A DNA stretch of 14,725 nt from Clostridiaceae bacterium (lineage in GTDB: Bacteria; Bacillota; Clostridia; Oscillospirales; Acutalibacteraceae). Positions 14,316-14,725 of the stretch are shown one piece after another. Location of the stretch: NCBI GenBank assembly GCA_016302625.1, contig JAEDNG010000008.1, positions 1 through 14,725 of the forward strand. The letters are read 5' to 3'. How positions within the stretch are numbered: the stretch's first letter is position 1; each line of letters begins with the position of its first letter. The notes beneath the pieces were generated by a model. The model was not told the origin of the DNA and did not search any database. It saw only the letters and a program-made list of their open reading frames with translations. The position numbers and the translations under genes are program-made.

Positions 14316-14725
14316 ATGAAATTATTGATTGCTTCGGATATTCACGGCTCAGCTTATTACTGTAAGCTTTTGCTTGAAGCTTTTGAAGAAGAAAAAGCGG
14401 ACAGAATGTTACTGCTCGGTGATATTCTTTACCACGGTCCGCGCAACGATTTACCGAAAGAATATTCGCCCAAGAGCGTTATATCAATGCTTAACCCGCT
14501 AAGAAGCAGGCTTTTCTGCGTGCGCGGTAACTGCGATACCGAGGTCGACCAGATGGTGCTCGATTTTCCTCTGCTTGCGGATTATGCTGTAATTCCGGCA
14601 GGCGACAGAATTATATACGCCACCCACGGGCATGTTTATAACGAGGAAAAGCTACCGCCCTTGTGCAAAGGCGATATTCTCCTTAACGGACATACGCATA
14701 TACCTAAATGCACCGAGCATGAAAG
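14316..14725 (+). CDS. yfcE: YfcE-type metallophosphodiesterase (3' end outside the window)
   Basis: A frame too close to the window end to be closed runs from ATG 14316 for 136 residues. Calcineurin-like phosphoesterase motifs are in order: SDIHG (7-11), GDILYHGPRN (35-44), GNCDTEVDQM (71-80), THGH (103-106) and GHTH (125-128). These supply the two-metal site. HGPRN and the phrase RGNCDTEVDQM are specific to the E. coli YfcE group, whose enzymes hydrolyse phosphodiesters in vitro and whose natural substrate is not settled. E. coli YfcE has 184 residues, so about three quarters of the gene is here. AAGGGT lies six bases before the ATG. It starts 9 bases after the uppP stop and is almost certainly co-transcribed with it. 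Confidence 0.93.
   Translation, partial: MKLLIASDIHGSAYYCKLLLEAFEEEKADRMLLLGDILYHGPRNDLPKEYSPKSVISMLNPLRSRLFCVRGNCDTEVDQMVLDFPLLADYAVIPAGDRIIYATHGHVYNEEKLPPLCKGDILLNGHTHIPKCTEHE

Overview
The window looks like chromosomal DNA from a low-to-mid GC clostridial Firmicute, probably of the Ruminococcus/Oscillospiraceae type. The evidence is GGAGG-type ribosome binding sites, TTG starts (rpe, glgC), consensus sigma-A promoters, a GlgC/GlgD pair, a MecA-like adaptor and a cysteine-rich protein of a kind I associate with clostridia. The species assignment is inference. Nothing suggests a mobile element, prophage, CRISPR array or tRNA.

Layout. (1) Bases 1-2386 hold a cell-envelope modification operon: the C-terminal end of an MBOAT O-acyltransferase followed by two tandem SGNH-fold membrane-anchored paralogues. 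It is closed by a hairpin terminator. (2) A strong promoter drives rpe (2496-3143), which converges on a short mecA-like gene on the minus strand (3130-3678). The two genes share a palindromic 3' end. (3) Divergent from mecA is a 39-residue membrane peptide gene (3759-3878), followed 13 bases later by a phosphohexomutase gene (3892-5367). (4) A bidirectional-looking terminator separates the mutase from a minus-strand gene for a cysteine-rich protein of unknown function (5421-6245). (5) The rplM-rpsI ribosomal operon (6530-7374) has its own consensus promoter and a textbook terminator. (6) A 317-base non-coding stretch carries a 63-base inverted repeat and a near-perfect promoter. It leads into the glycogen synthesis operon glgB-glgC-glgD-glgA (7692-13422). 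(7) No terminator is visible after glgA, and the same strand continues into uppP (13461-14306) and a yfcE-type phosphodiesterase cut off by the window end.

How they work together. The phosphohexomutase could supply glucose-1-phosphate. GlgC/GlgD activates it to ADP-glucose, GlgA polymerises it and GlgB adds branches, so all of glycogen synthesis is present and degradation is absent. The MBOAT/SGNH genes probably acylate a surface polysaccharide or wall polymer. UppP recycles the undecaprenyl carrier used to build such polymers, but it is not linked to them here.

Most of the window is ordinary housekeeping. The parts that deserve a second look are the twin SGNH genes, the 39-residue membrane peptide, the cysteine-rich protein, the large dyad before glgB and the Lys-to-Met change at the ADP-glucose site of GlgA.
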